Source: CAWGCA01 sp963820955 (lineage in GTDB: Bacteria; Pseudomonadota; Gammaproteobacteria; Chromatiales; Chromatiaceae). Taken from it: a DNA stretch of 64,000 nt. Each line of letters opens with the position of its first letter. Positions within the stretch are counted from its first letter, which is position 1. The translations under genes were made by a program, and so were the position numbers. Location of the stretch: contig CAWGCA010000040.1 of assembly GCA_963820955.1 (NCBI GenBank), forward strand, positions 23,721-87,720, given 5' to 3'. This document shows positions 17,865 to 26,526 of the stretch, piece after piece. The notes beneath the pieces were generated by a model. That model was not told the DNA's origin, searched no databases, and worked only from the letters and a program-made list of their open reading frames with translations.

Positions 17865-18465
17865 GGGTTAAAACCCCCAGCTTCAGCTGGCAGCTTTCAG
17901 CATGAAGCATTATCCTGAGATGTATGAAGGAGTATAGAAGAGGAAGTCATTCGGTATTTGAGATCCATATACACATGGTGTGGTGTACCAAGTATAGGAA
18001 AAAAGTGCTGACAAAAGATGTTGGTAAGCGACTGCGTGAACTGTGTCGGCAGATATGCTCGGATATGGGGGTAGAAATATACTCTGGGGTGGTTGCAAAA
18101 GATCATGTGCACGTATTGGTCTCTATCCCACCACAAGTATCGGTGAGTAAGCTGATCCAGAAGCTCAAGGGAAAATCATCTTGCAAATTGCAAAGGGAGT
18201 TTGAATCCTTAAGAAAGGAGTACTGGGGACAAAGGATGTGGGCACGCGGATATTTTGCTTGTAGCACAGGGAACGTAACGGATGAAATGATCGAGGACTA
18301 TATCGAAAGTCATGGAGATCAAGATGACGATTTTCATGTTGAGTAGGACTTCCAGTCGAGCCCTTCAGCCGCCTTGGGGCGGTGGGCTTGTAGCTGGCTT
18401 TAGCCTGAGCGGCACTTACAGTGCCTAATTCAAGCCACCTACTTCAGTAGGTGGTTGGCTTGACT
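17865..18465 (+). mobile_element. IS200/IS605-type insertion sequence, tnpA only
   Basis: One transposase gene is flanked by subterminal hairpins. On the left a small CCAGC-TTCA-GCTGG hairpin (17877-17890) lies ahead of tnpA; on the right CCACCTAC-TTCA-GTAGGTGG (18435-18454) lies after it. Both loops are TTCA. This asymmetric hairpin arrangement without terminal inverted repeats is that of single-strand Y1-transposase elements. No TnpB gene is present. Exact ends are estimated, not proven. It sits in the hemW-rpmE intergenic space and disrupts no visible gene. Confidence 0.82.
17924..18346 (+). CDS. tnpA: IS200/IS605 family transposase TnpA
   Basis: A 140-residue Y1 (HUH) transposase that cuts and joins single-stranded DNA at the element's hairpin ends. 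The metal-binding HxH pair is H61/H63 in DHVHVLVSIPP, and the catalytic tyrosine is Y126 in TDEMIEDYIESH. The early HSVFEIHIHMVWCTKYRKKVL segment and the RMWARGYFACSTGNV segment match IS200 TnpA. The length is normal and the frame intact, so the element may be active. The gene looks AT-richer than its neighbours, in keeping with transfer. It begins ATGAAGGAGTATAG; no strong ribosome binding site is seen, as is common in IS200 elements, where translation is restrained. Confidence 0.94.
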   Translation: MKEYRRGSHSVFEIHIHMVWCTKYRKKVLTKDVGKRLRELCRQICSDMGVEIYSGVVAKDHVHVLVSIPPQVSVSKLIQKLKGKSSCKLQREFESLRKEYWGQRMWARGYFACSTGNVTDEMIEDYIESHGDQDDDFHVE

Positions 18466-18645
18466 CATGATGCCATGATGTTCAGAAAAATTTGCGCCGG
18501 ATGGGTGCAATTTCGCGTTCGGTACCAATCAGGGACTGCAGGGCCCGGTCAGGTCTTGTATATTCTGATAAAAACGATTAGGATCCGATGGTTTACCACC
18601 TGCCTTTGAAGGGCGGCGAAAACAGAGTTTTTGGCAGAGGCGAAC

Positions 18646-18849
18646 ATGAAACCTAATATCCATCCCAAATACAGCGACATAAAAGTGGTCTGCAGTTGCG
18701 GAAACGAGTTCACTACCCGATCCACATTGGGCGAAGATCTGCATGTGGAAGTGTGCTCTGCCTGCCACCCCTTTTTCACGGGTAAGCAGAAGATGGTGGA
18801 TACGGCTGGCCGAGTCGACAAATTCCGTAAACGCTATTCCCGCGGCTGA
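18646..18849 (+). CDS. rpmE: 50S ribosomal protein L31
   Basis: A 67-residue zinc-binding L31 from the ATG at 18646 (MKPNIHPKYSDIKVVCSCGN). The frame is open five codons further upstream, but the GAGG ribosome binding site (GCAGAGGCGAAC) directly precedes this ATG. The four zinc ligands are C16, C18, C37 and C40, making this the C+ (zinc-containing) form rather than the zinc-independent paralogue. It is a single-gene unit with its own terminator downstream. Confidence 0.97.
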   Translation: MKPNIHPKYSDIKVVCSCGNEFTTRSTLGEDLHVEVCSACHPFFTGKQKMVDTAGRVDKFRKRYSRG

Positions 18850-18890
18850 ACAATCGTAATATAGCGGCCTTTGGCCCGGATTCTATCTGG

Positions 18891-18918
18891 AAGGCACCTT
18901 TGCTCGGGTGCCTTTCCT
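18891..18918 (+). terminator. Hairpin terminator after rpmE
   Basis: An 8-bp stem (AAGGCACC with GGTGCCTT, loop of 8) followed by a weak TCC/T-rich tail lies about 40 bp after the rpmE stop. The T-run is short, so termination may be partial. Confidence 0.65.
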
Positions 18919-19118
18919 CGTTGTAGGTCTGATCAAGGCACGGGATAAGGGAGTCGACGGCGGCTATTCTCGGTAACCTGAGAAGGTTCCAAAAAGAGTG
19001 CAAAAAGATAGGACAAATAGCCTCCAGTTTTTTGCCAATCTTGTTACCGTTTGCCCTGTCTGTTATAACCAAGCAGTAATTTTTTCCCTTAGGGCTTATG
19101 TCAGGAGATGTAGTATTC

Positions 19119-20414
19119 ATGTCCACAAAAACAATGACACTGTCCGAAAGCTCCGGTGGACGCTCGGCAGAACTGCCGATCCATGAGGGCACTGAAGGCC
19201 CGGAAGTATTGGATATTTCCACCCTGTATCGGGAAATGGGTATCTTCACCTATGATCCTGGATTCGTCTCTACCGCAAGTTGCCGCAGTGCGATCACCTT
19301 TATCGATGGCGATGAAGGCAAGCTCTGGTATCGGGGATATCCGATAGAACAGTTGGCTCAGAAGAGCAGTTTTCTGGAGGTGGCCCATCTCCTCTTGTAC
19401 GGCGAACTACCCAACGCAAGGGAGCTGCATGCGTTCGGACGCGTCATTCGCTACCACACCATGATCAACGAAACCCTGAAGAACTTCTTTGGCGGTTTTC
19501 ATTACGATGCCCACCCCATGGCTGTGATGGTGGGAGTGGTGGGTTCGCTGTCGGCTTTTTATCACGATTCCCTCGATATTCACGATTCCCGTCATCGGGA
19601 GATTTCAGCTCATCGCATGATCGCAAAAATGCCGACTATTGCTGCTGCCAGCTACAAGCATAACGTGGGAGAGCCATTTATCTATCCACGCAATGATCTG
19701 GATTACTGCGCCAATTTCCTGCACATGATGTTTGCCACACCCTGTGAGGAGTACGAACCAGACCCGATTGCGGTCAAAGCAGTTAATTTGCTGTTCATCC
19801 TGCACGCGGATCATGAGCAGAATGCCAGTACTTCAACCGTAAGACTGGCCGGAAGTTCACAAGCGAATCCTTTTGCCTGTATCGCATCGGGGATTGCCTC
19901 TCTCTGGGGCCCGGCCCACGGCGGTGCCAATGAGGCGGTGCTGGATATGCTGCAGGAGATCGGGGATGTAGCCAATATCGACCAATATCTGGACAAGGCA
20001 AAAGACAAAGAAGACCCTTTCCGGCTTATGGGCTTCGGCCACCGCGTATATAAGAATCACGATCCACGGGCGACTATTATCAGGCAGGTGTGTCATGAAG
20101 TACTGGATACCGTAGCCAACAATGATAATCCGTTGTTTGAACTGGCACTGCGGCTGGAGGAAGTGGCGTTGCAGGACGACTATTTCATCGAACGCAAGCT
20201 ATATCCCAACGTTGATTTTTATTCCGGAATTATTTACCGCGCCTTGGGGATACCCAACAACATGTTCACGGTGATGTTTGCCATCGCTCGTACCGTGGGT
20301 TGGGTAGCGCACTGGATGGAGATGATGGACGATCCCATGCAGCGCATCGGCCGCCCCCGCCAGATCTATACCGGTGCGACCCGCCGGGATTTTATCCCCC
20401 TGGAAGAGCGTTAG
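19119..20414 (+). CDS. gltA: Citrate synthase (type II)
   Basis: Condenses acetyl-CoA and oxaloacetate to citrate at the entry of the TCA cycle. From the ATG at 19119 (AGGAG 11 bp upstream, inside the longer open frame from 19098) the product is 431 residues, the usual size for the hexameric, NADH-regulated Gram-negative type. The catalytic regions are HADHEQNASTSTVRLAGSSQ, GPAHGGANEAV and MGFGHRVYKNHDPRA, with the late NVDFYSGIIYRALGIP loop holding the catalytic Asp. It stands alone between rpmE and the minus-strand mrcA unit. Confidence 0.96.
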   Translation: MSTKTMTLSESSGGRSAELPIHEGTEGPEVLDISTLYREMGIFTYDPGFVSTASCRSAITFIDGDEGKLWYRGYPIEQLAQKSSFLEVAHLLLYGELPNARELHAFGRVIRYHTMINETLKNFFGGFHYDAHPMAVMVGVVGSLSAFYHDSLDIHDSRHREISAHRMIAKMPTIAAASYKHNVGEPFIYPRNDLDYCANFLHMMFATPCEEYEPDPIAVKAVNLLFILHADHEQNASTSTVRLAGSSQANPFACIASGIASLWGPAHGGANEAVLDMLQEIGDVANIDQYLDKAKDKEDPFRLMGFGHRVYKNHDPRATIIRQVCHEVLDTVANNDNPLFELALRLEEVALQDDYFIERKLYPNVDFYSGIIYRALGIPNNMFTVMFAIARTVGWVAHWMEMMDDPMQRIGRPRQIYTGATRRDFIPLEER

Positions 20415-20477
20415 CTCAGCAGAATTCTCAAATACATCAGGTATCGTTTTTCTGGTCCGAGTGTTGATGCATTGGGG

Positions 20478-21083
20478 TTAGTCCTGTTCCAACAAAGTCT
20501 CCACCCGGGCTAGCGAGGCTCCTCTATCCGGGCGTTCATTCAGGCTGTTGATTGGTGGATTGCTGCGGTCTGTCAGTGGCAGCACGATCAGCTCGATACG
20601 CGCGTCACCCGCCCAGAAGTGATAGATGGGACGGTTAACCTTTACGCCGCGCGCATACGTCAGTCGGATCTCCCTTTGTTCCGCGGGGATGTGCCTTTGC
20701 AGCAGATGCAGGGTTACTTCCTCTGATGTATCCGCAAACAGGTGCAGCCTGACCGGGCAATTTGCGTTCGCCGTGCCATCAAGAACGGGGCCAGTAAGGT
20801 GTGGATCGAATGCCCCTAGACTCCTCATGGCCTGTATCGCGACCTCGCGGAGTTGTTTCAACGCAGCGGATTGGCTGTCTCGGAGGTATAACTGCTGGTA
20901 TTCACGCAGGGCCTGCTCGATTTCCCGGTTGTCCGGTAACTGCCGTTGATCCCTGCAGCCCAGTCTGGCTGATGCCTTGCGCCGGGCATCCTGGAAATCG
21001 AGGCACTCCTGCTCAGCCAGCATACGTGCCGCATGATGGGCGATGTGCCTGCGTATTTCGCTCTGCCTGCCCCTGCGGACCAT
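20478..21083 (-). CDS. Conserved protein of unknown function downstream of mrcA
   Basis: About 201 residues from the ATG at 21083, which falls 1 bp after the mrcA stop; the frame is open to 21116, overlapping mrcA, and the true start is uncertain. The N-terminal third is rich in Arg, Ala and His and looks helical (RRHIAHHAARMLAEQECLDFQDARRKASARLGC); next comes QLPDNREIEQALREYQQLY. The C-terminal half (VRLHLFADTSEEVTLHLLQ ... RIELIVLPLTDR) could be alpha/beta, and a nucleotidyltransferase-like fold is a weak guess. I recognise the type as a conserved gammaproteobacterial hypothetical protein but not its function. Tight linkage suggests co-transcription with mrcA. Confidence 0.75.
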   Translation of the reverse strand: MVRRGRQSEIRRHIAHHAARMLAEQECLDFQDARRKASARLGCRDQRQLPDNREIEQALREYQQLYLRDSQSAALKQLREVAIQAMRSLGAFDPHLTGPVLDGTANANCPVRLHLFADTSEEVTLHLLQRHIPAEQREIRLTYARGVKVNRPIYHFWAGDARIELIVLPLTDRSNPPINSLNERPDRGASLARVETLLEQD

Positions 21084-21084
21084 G

Positions 21085-23508
21085 TCAGAAAGGATCCTCG
21101 TCTTCACCTCCGCCATGATCGATGTCGGCGCCGGCGGTCGTCGATGCCTCGCCTTGGCCTAACTCCGGAAGTGCGTTTTCTTCACGGAAGACCTCGAAAA
21201 TGGCGTTTTTTTGATTGATGCGGGCCCGTTTTCCCGTGCCTGGGTCGATGCGCACTGTGATCATGTCGCTGGGCATTTTCAGGGGTATCTCCTCTATATC
21301 CTGGAGAGCATCTTTCATATAGGCCATCCAGGCGGGGAGAGCCGCTTTTCCTCCGACCTCGCCCCTGCCCAAGGGTTTGGCAGTATCAAAGCCGACCCAG
21401 GTTACGGCGACCAGGGAGCGGTTGAACCCGCAGAACCAGGCGTCCTTCTGGTCATTTGTCGTTCCGGTTTTACCTGCCAAATCCTGGCGCCCGAGTTCCA
21501 GCGCCTTGCGCGCGGTCCCCTGGGTAATGACATCCCGCATCATGGAGTTCATCAGATAATGGTTCTGGGGGCTGATTACCCGTGGTGCGATACGAATTGG
21601 CACGGTTGGCTCCTCGTCCTCCTCCGTGCTCGAAGGAATCTCGCCACAGCCCTCGCACACCTGCATCGGGTTGGCTTGAAACAGGATGTCATGCTGGCTG
21701 TCTTCTATTCGTTCGATGAAGTAGGGTTCGACTCGGAATCCGCCATTTGCCAGGATCGAATACCCGGTCGCCATCTGCAGCAGGGTTACCGCGCCGCTAC
21801 CCAGTGCAAGAGAAAGGTTATGGGGCAATAAGTCCGGGTCGAAACCAAAGAGCGCGATGTGTTTCAGGGCATGGTCGATACCCATGGAGCGCAGCAGACG
21901 GATCGAAACCAGGTTTCGGGACTTGATGAGGGCGTAGCGCAGGCGTGTTGGCCCATAGAACTTTCCACTGTAGTTTTCCGGTCGCCATGCCCTTTCGAGG
22001 CTTGGGTCGTCAAACACTACCGGGGCATCATTTATCAGGCTTGCTGCGGTGAATCCTGCCTCCAGGGCAGCTGAGTAGATGAAGGCCTTAAAGCCGGATC
22101 CCGGTTGGCGTTTGGCCTGGATCGCGCGGTTGAATTTGCTGCTGTAAAAATCGTAGCCGCCGACCACCGCGACCAGTCCGCCATTGTCGGGATCCATGGA
22201 GATCAGTGCACCGGCCACGGTTGGTATCTGGGACAGGCGCCAGGAGGGCTTGTCTCCCTTCTGTTGCTCCACCACCCGGATCAAGTCCCCGGCAGTTACG
22301 ATCGATTCTGCCTGTTTCGGTGCACTGCCTTTACGATTCTCATTTATGTATGGCTGGGCCCAGTTGAGCCCATCCCAATCGATCTCTATCCGCTGCCCCT
22401 GGCCGAGGTAGGCCTCGATTGATTTCTCGTGGACCTCAGTTACGATGGCGGGAAGCAGATCGCCAATGGTTTTTTGCTCTGCGAGCAGGGTGGTCAGTTC
22501 CTGGTCGGAGTCGAGGCTGTTTACGGCCAGGTGTTTTTCCGGCCCCCGGTAGCCGTGGCGCTGCTCATATTCCCGCAGGGCCTTTCTGACGGCAGCGTTG
22601 GCGCTTGTCTGCAATCTGCTGTCAAGCGTCGTAAATACGGAGTAGCCATTTGTGTAGGTGTTGTCACCGAAGCGCTCCATCATTTCGGCCCTCACCATCT
22701 CGGCCATATAGGGCGCCTCAACTTCCAGATTGGCGGCATGGAGGCGTGCACTCACAGGGATCAGTCTGGCTTGCTGATATTCGTCTGGGGTGATGAAACC
22801 GAGTTTTTGCATCCGTTCCAAAACATAATTGCGACGATCGCGCGCGCGCTCCGGATCGGTGATCGGATTGAAGCGGGAAGGGGCCTTCGGCAATCCGGCA
22901 ATCATCGCGAACTGGGGAAGATCCAGTTGGTCGACGCTCTTGCCATAGTAGACTTGAGCCGCGGCACCAACGCCATAGGCCCTGTGCCCCATGTAGATTT
23001 TGTTGAGGTAGAGTTCCAGGATCTCTTGTTTGCTCAGGTTCCGCTCAATTTTCAGGGCAAGAAGTATTTCGTTCAGCTTCCGGGTGTAGGTTTTTTCCCG
23101 GCTTAGGAAGAAGTTCCTGGCGACCTGCATGGTGATGGTGCTGCCACCCTGGCGTTTTTCGCCGGTTAGGAGCAATTGGATGGCGGCTCGCAGGATACCT
23201 TGATAATCAACGCCTGGATGTTCAAAAAAGCGGCTGTCTTCCGCGGCCAGAAAAGCTTGTATGGCCATATCGGGTAGTTCAGCGTAGGACAGGGGTATGC
23301 GTCGTTTTTCGCCAAATTCAGCCAGCAGCTTGTGGTCTCGAGAATAGATACGAAGAGGCACCTGGAATTCGACCTCTTTGAGATTTCTTGTGGACGGGAG
23401 TTTCGGTTCGAGGTAGAAGTATATTCCTGTCACAGCGATGGCGCTGACCACTGCGGAGATCGTTATGGACCATAAAATTAGTCTTAGGAGTAGGCGTAAC
23501 CACTTCAT
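21085..23508 (-). CDS. mrcA: Penicillin-binding protein 1A, bifunctional peptidoglycan synthase
   Basis: A class A PBP of 807 residues that polymerises and cross-links peptidoglycan. It has a short cytoplasmic N-terminus and one membrane anchor (about residues 8-32). The glycosyltransferase domain has catalytic Glu90 in AAEDSRFFEHPG, plus GGSTITMQVARN and KILELYLNKIYMG-like motifs. The transpeptidase has SxxK in GSGFKAF (near residue 466), SxN in KSRN and KTG in AGKTGTTND. The OB-like insert between the domains and the length mark it as PBP1A rather than 1B. It diverges from pilM, an arrangement conserved in gammaproteobacteria. Confidence 0.97.
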   Translation of the reverse strand: MKWLRLLLRLILWSITISAVVSAIAVTGIYFYLEPKLPSTRNLKEVEFQVPLRIYSRDHKLLAEFGEKRRIPLSYAELPDMAIQAFLAAEDSRFFEHPGVDYQGILRAAIQLLLTGEKRQGGSTITMQVARNFFLSREKTYTRKLNEILLALKIERNLSKQEILELYLNKIYMGHRAYGVGAAAQVYYGKSVDQLDLPQFAMIAGLPKAPSRFNPITDPERARDRRNYVLERMQKLGFITPDEYQQARLIPVSARLHAANLEVEAPYMAEMVRAEMMERFGDNTYTNGYSVFTTLDSRLQTSANAAVRKALREYEQRHGYRGPEKHLAVNSLDSDQELTTLLAEQKTIGDLLPAIVTEVHEKSIEAYLGQGQRIEIDWDGLNWAQPYINENRKGSAPKQAESIVTAGDLIRVVEQQKGDKPSWRLSQIPTVAGALISMDPDNGGLVAVVGGYDFYSSKFNRAIQAKRQPGSGFKAFIYSAALEAGFTAASLINDAPVVFDDPSLERAWRPENYSGKFYGPTRLRYALIKSRNLVSIRLLRSMGIDHALKHIALFGFDPDLLPHNLSLALGSGAVTLLQMATGYSILANGGFRVEPYFIERIEDSQHDILFQANPMQVCEGCGEIPSSTEEDEEPTVPIRIAPRVISPQNHYLMNSMMRDVITQGTARKALELGRQDLAGKTGTTNDQKDAWFCGFNRSLVAVTWVGFDTAKPLGRGEVGGKAALPAWMAYMKDALQDIEEIPLKMPSDMITVRIDPGTGKRARINQKNAIFEVFREENALPELGQGEASTTAGADIDHGGGEDEDPF

Positions 23509-23717
23509 GCGCTAGTTCACGTTAATCAGTAAATTCATCGCTAAATATTCCCAAAGGGGTGCCGTTATACTAGCAAACATGAAGTACTTGGTTCAGCGAG
23601 ACAGAAAAAGACTTCATGTAAAATTTATTAACTGCTAAATAGTTAAGATTTGATATTAAAGAAAAATCTTTACATTTCACCCAAGGTTGCAATTTTATTG
23701 CCAATTAAGGAAACCAG
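23509..23717. promoter_or_regulatory. Divergent mrcA-pilM intergenic region
   Basis: About 209 bp of AT-rich sequence separates the two divergent genes and must hold promoters for both. I see AT-rich patches near 23620-23680, including a small inverted AAAGA/TCTTT pair, but no box pair strong enough to name. Confidence 0.4.
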
Positions 23718-24785
23718 ATGTTTCGTTCCAAGAAGCAGGCAATGCTCGGTTTAGATATCAGTTCCACGGCAGTGAAGCTGTTGGAGCTTAGCACATCAAA
23801 CGGGCGAAGTGGTTCCTCTTATCGAGTGGAATCCTACGCAGTTGAACCATTGTCGCCCAATGCCGTGGTAGAGAAGAACATCGCCGATGTGGATGCCGTT
23901 GGTCTGGCGATCAAGAATGTCGTCAAACGATCGGGCAGTAAGGTCAAGCAGGCGGCAGTGGCGGTTTCAGGCTCAGCGGTAATAACCAAGGTCATTGCGA
24001 TGCCTGTCTCACTCTCGGATCAGGAAATGGAGAGTCAGATCCAGTTGGAGGCAGACCAATATATTCCCTATCCCCTGGAAGAGGTCAACATCGATTTCGA
24101 GGTGCTGGGGATATCGGAAAAGAACCCAGAAATGGCCGATGTGCTGCTTGCCGCGTCCCGTAGCGAAAATGTGGACGACCGGGTTGCTGCTCTGGAAATC
24201 GCCGGTCTGACCGCAGGGGTGGTGGATGTAGAAGCCTACGCGATGGAGAATGCCTTTTCACTGCTTGGCGAACAACTGCCCGATTATGGTAATGAACAGA
24301 CGGTGGCGATCGCTGATATCGGTGCCACCATCACGACGCTCAATGTTCTGCACAATAACAAGATAATTTACACCCGTGAACAGAACTTCGGCGGGCGGCA
24401 GCTGACCGAGGAGATCCAGCGTCGCTACGGGTTGTCCCATGAAGAGGCGGGGATGGCAAAGCGTCAGGGCGGTCTCCCCGACAACTACGCACCGGAGGTG
24501 CTGGAGCCTTTCAGGGAGGCTATGGCCCAGCAGGTCAGCCGGTCTTTGCAGTTCTTTTTCTCTTCCAGTGCCTATAACAGTGTTGACAATATTGTATTGG
24601 CAGGGGGTTGTTCGTCGATTCCAGGAGTTGATGAGCTGATTGAGGAAAAGAGCGGAACATCGACGATTGTTGCAAACCCGTTTGCCAATATGTCGGTGTC
24701 TTCCAGTGTCAAGTTGCAGAGTCTGAGCAATGACGCTCCTTCGCTCATGATTGCCTGCGGCCTGGCCTTAAGGAGTTTCGACTAA
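23718..24785 (+). CDS. pilM: Type IV pilus assembly protein PilM
   Basis: A 355-residue cytoplasmic, actin/FtsA-fold ATP-binding protein of the pilus alignment complex. It begins MFRSKKQAMLGLDISSTAVKLLELS, the family opening with the phosphate-1 loop. The second nucleotide-binding loop is VAIADIGATITTLNVLHNN, and the adenine-binding region is NIVLAGGCSSIPGVDELIEE. PilM binds the N-terminal motif of PilN, encoded one base downstream. It is the first gene of the pilMNOPQ operon. Confidence 0.96.
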   Translation: MFRSKKQAMLGLDISSTAVKLLELSTSNGRSGSSYRVESYAVEPLSPNAVVEKNIADVDAVGLAIKNVVKRSGSKVKQAAVAVSGSAVITKVIAMPVSLSDQEMESQIQLEADQYIPYPLEEVNIDFEVLGISEKNPEMADVLLAASRSENVDDRVAALEIAGLTAGVVDVEAYAMENAFSLLGEQLPDYGNEQTVAIADIGATITTLNVLHNNKIIYTREQNFGGRQLTEEIQRRYGLSHEEAGMAKRQGGLPDNYAPEVLEPFREAMAQQVSRSLQFFFSSSAYNSVDNIVLAGGCSSIPGVDELIEEKSGTSTIVANPFANMSVSSSVKLQSLSNDAPSLMIACGLALRSFD

Positions 24786-24786
24786 G

Positions 24787-25380
24787 ATGGCACGTATTAA
24801 CCTATTACCCTGGCGTGAGAATCTTCGCAAAAAGCGACAGCGTGATTTTGGCATTGCGGCGCTTGTCTCGGTCTTGGTGGTGGCAGTGGGCTGTGCCGCT
24901 GCTCACTTCTACATAGAAGGGATGATAAACCACCAGAAGAAAAGGAACAGTTTCCTGCAAAAGGAAATTGCTCAAATGGATCAAAAAATCAAAGAAATAG
25001 AGGAGTTAGAGAAAACTAAGGCCAAGCTGATCGCGCGAATGAATGTCATTCAGGAACTGCAGGGAAGCCGACCCCAGGTGGTCCACCTGTTTGACGAACT
25101 CGTCGAAACTATTCCGGACGGCGCCTTTCTCACCAAACTCGAGCAGAAAGGCTCCGGTTTGACCATGGATGGGCGAGCCCAGTCGAACGCCCGCGTTTCC
25201 GCCTACATGCGAAATATCGAGGCTTCGGCGTGGTTGGGAAATCCGAGTCTGAAGGTAATATCCAATAAGAACGAGAACGACGAGGAATTGAGTGCCTTTA
25301 AATTGAATGCCCAGCAGGTCTCCAAAGCCAAAGACAGCGAACAGGATCAGGGCAGTAAGGGTAAAGGAGGTGAGGGATGA
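24787..25380 (+). CDS. pilN: Type IV pilus assembly protein PilN
   Basis: A 197-residue inner-membrane protein. It has the cytoplasmic PilM-binding motif MARINLLPWRE at the N-terminus, one transmembrane helix (FGIAALVSVLVVAVGCAAAHF), a coiled coil (KRNSFLQKEIAQMDQKIKEI and onward) and a periplasmic ferredoxin-like domain. The tail is charged and Gly/Lys-rich. It forms a heterodimer with PilO. Its start is 1 bp after pilM and its end overlaps pilO by 4 bp (ATGA). Confidence 0.96.
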   Translation: MARINLLPWRENLRKKRQRDFGIAALVSVLVVAVGCAAAHFYIEGMINHQKKRNSFLQKEIAQMDQKIKEIEELEKTKAKLIARMNVIQELQGSRPQVVHLFDELVETIPDGAFLTKLEQKGSGLTMDGRAQSNARVSAYMRNIEASAWLGNPSLKVISNKNENDEELSAFKLNAQQVSKAKDSEQDQGSKGKGGEG

Positions 25381-25976
25381 ACCTGCAGGAACTTAATGAC
25401 CTTGATTTAAGCAACATCGGCCTGTGGCCTACACCGGTTAAGGCGGTTCTGGTACTGGTGCTTTGCGCGGCGATCGGTGTCGGCTGGTATTACTACAATA
25501 CCGAAGATCAGCTGATTGCATTGCAAAAAGTTGAACAGATAGAACTCGAGCTGCGAGAAGAGTTTGAGGAAAAGCAGGCCAAGGCGGTTAATCTTGAAAA
25601 ATATAAAAAACAACTAGATGAGATGCGGCAATCGTTTGGCGCCATGCTACGCCAGCTTCCCGATAAAACCGAGGTTGCGGAACTTCTGGTCGATGTTTCG
25701 CAAACTGGATTGGCGGCCGGCCTGGAGTTTGAGTTGTTCGAGCCGCAGGGTGAAAATCGAAAAGAGTTCTATGCCGAATTGCCTATAAAGATAAAAGTCA
25801 AAGGTGAATACCACCAGTTTGGTGAATTTACCAGTGGCCTGGCAGCGCTTCCACGGATCGTAACCATACACAATGTCACTATCAGTCCGCCAAATACCAG
25901 GACGGCAGATGATGCTCTCGTGATGGAGGCTGTGGCTAAAACCTATCGCTATCTAGACGAGGAGACCGCGAAATGA
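25377..25976 (+). CDS. pilO: Type IV pilus assembly protein PilO
   Basis: A 199-residue inner-membrane protein. A short cytoplasmic stretch carries the family motif NDLDLSNIGLWP, followed by one transmembrane helix (VKAVLVLVLCAAIGVGWYYY), a periplasmic coiled coil and a ferredoxin-like domain ending in TIHNVTISPP. It dimerises with PilN and binds PilP. The start overlaps pilN and the stop overlaps pilP, each by 4 bp, so translation is coupled. Confidence 0.96.
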   Translation: MNLQELNDLDLSNIGLWPTPVKAVLVLVLCAAIGVGWYYYNTEDQLIALQKVEQIELELREEFEEKQAKAVNLEKYKKQLDEMRQSFGAMLRQLPDKTEVAELLVDVSQTGLAAGLEFELFEPQGENRKEFYAELPIKIKVKGEYHQFGEFTSGLAALPRIVTIHNVTISPPNTRTADDALVMEAVAKTYRYLDEETAK

Positions 25977-26509
25977 CCAGGAAGGTACTGGCATGGTTGA
26001 AATCGCCACTCATGGTCCTGTTGGGGCTGTCAGTCGCCGGTTGTGTCAACAACAACATGCGTGATCTGAACCAATATGTCGATCAGGTAAAAGCCCGCAA
26101 GGGTGGGCATATCGAACCACTGCCTGAGATTAAGCAAATCGAGACCTTCGTCTATAAGGAAGATGGTCGGAGAAGTCCCTTCACGCCGATGGATCAGGGT
26201 GAAGAAGAGGCCCAGCAGGCGAAGAGCAATGGTATTTCGCCTAATCGGGATCGTCGCAAGGAAGAGCTTGAGAATTACTCTTTGGATTCATTGCGTATGG
26301 TCGGTACTCTTGAACAGACCAATACCATGTGGGCCTTGGTGGAAACTAAGGATAAAACGATCTATCGCGTGAAGGCTGGGAACTATTTAGGACAAAATCA
26401 TGGACAGATTACATTGATCGATGAAAAGGCGGTAGAGCTTACAGAAATCATATCGGATGGGCAGGGCGGCTATCGTGAACGTCAGGCCTCGCTGGCGTTG
26501 CAAGAATAA
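25973..26509 (+). CDS. pilP: Type IV pilus assembly lipoprotein PilP
   Basis: A 178-residue inner-membrane lipoprotein; the lipobox VAGC places the lipidated Cys at residue 24. A disordered segment (about 30-85) contains the DGRRSPFTP motif that contacts PilNO. The C-terminal beta-sandwich (LRMVGTLEQTNTMWALVETKD onward) binds PilQ. It links the inner-membrane alignment complex to the secretin encoded 17 bp downstream. Confidence 0.95.
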   Translation: MTRKVLAWLKSPLMVLLGLSVAGCVNNNMRDLNQYVDQVKARKGGHIEPLPEIKQIETFVYKEDGRRSPFTPMDQGEEEAQQAKSNGISPNRDRRKEELENYSLDSLRMVGTLEQTNTMWALVETKDKTIYRVKAGNYLGQNHGQITLIDEKAVELTEIISDGQGGYRERQASLALQE

Positions 26510-26526
26510 TTTTCAGGGGTACAGAG

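Noticed and set aside
18776..19249. 157-codon minus-strand frame across rpmE and the gltA start
   Set aside because: Covers two real plus-strand gene ends and a terminator; no motif.
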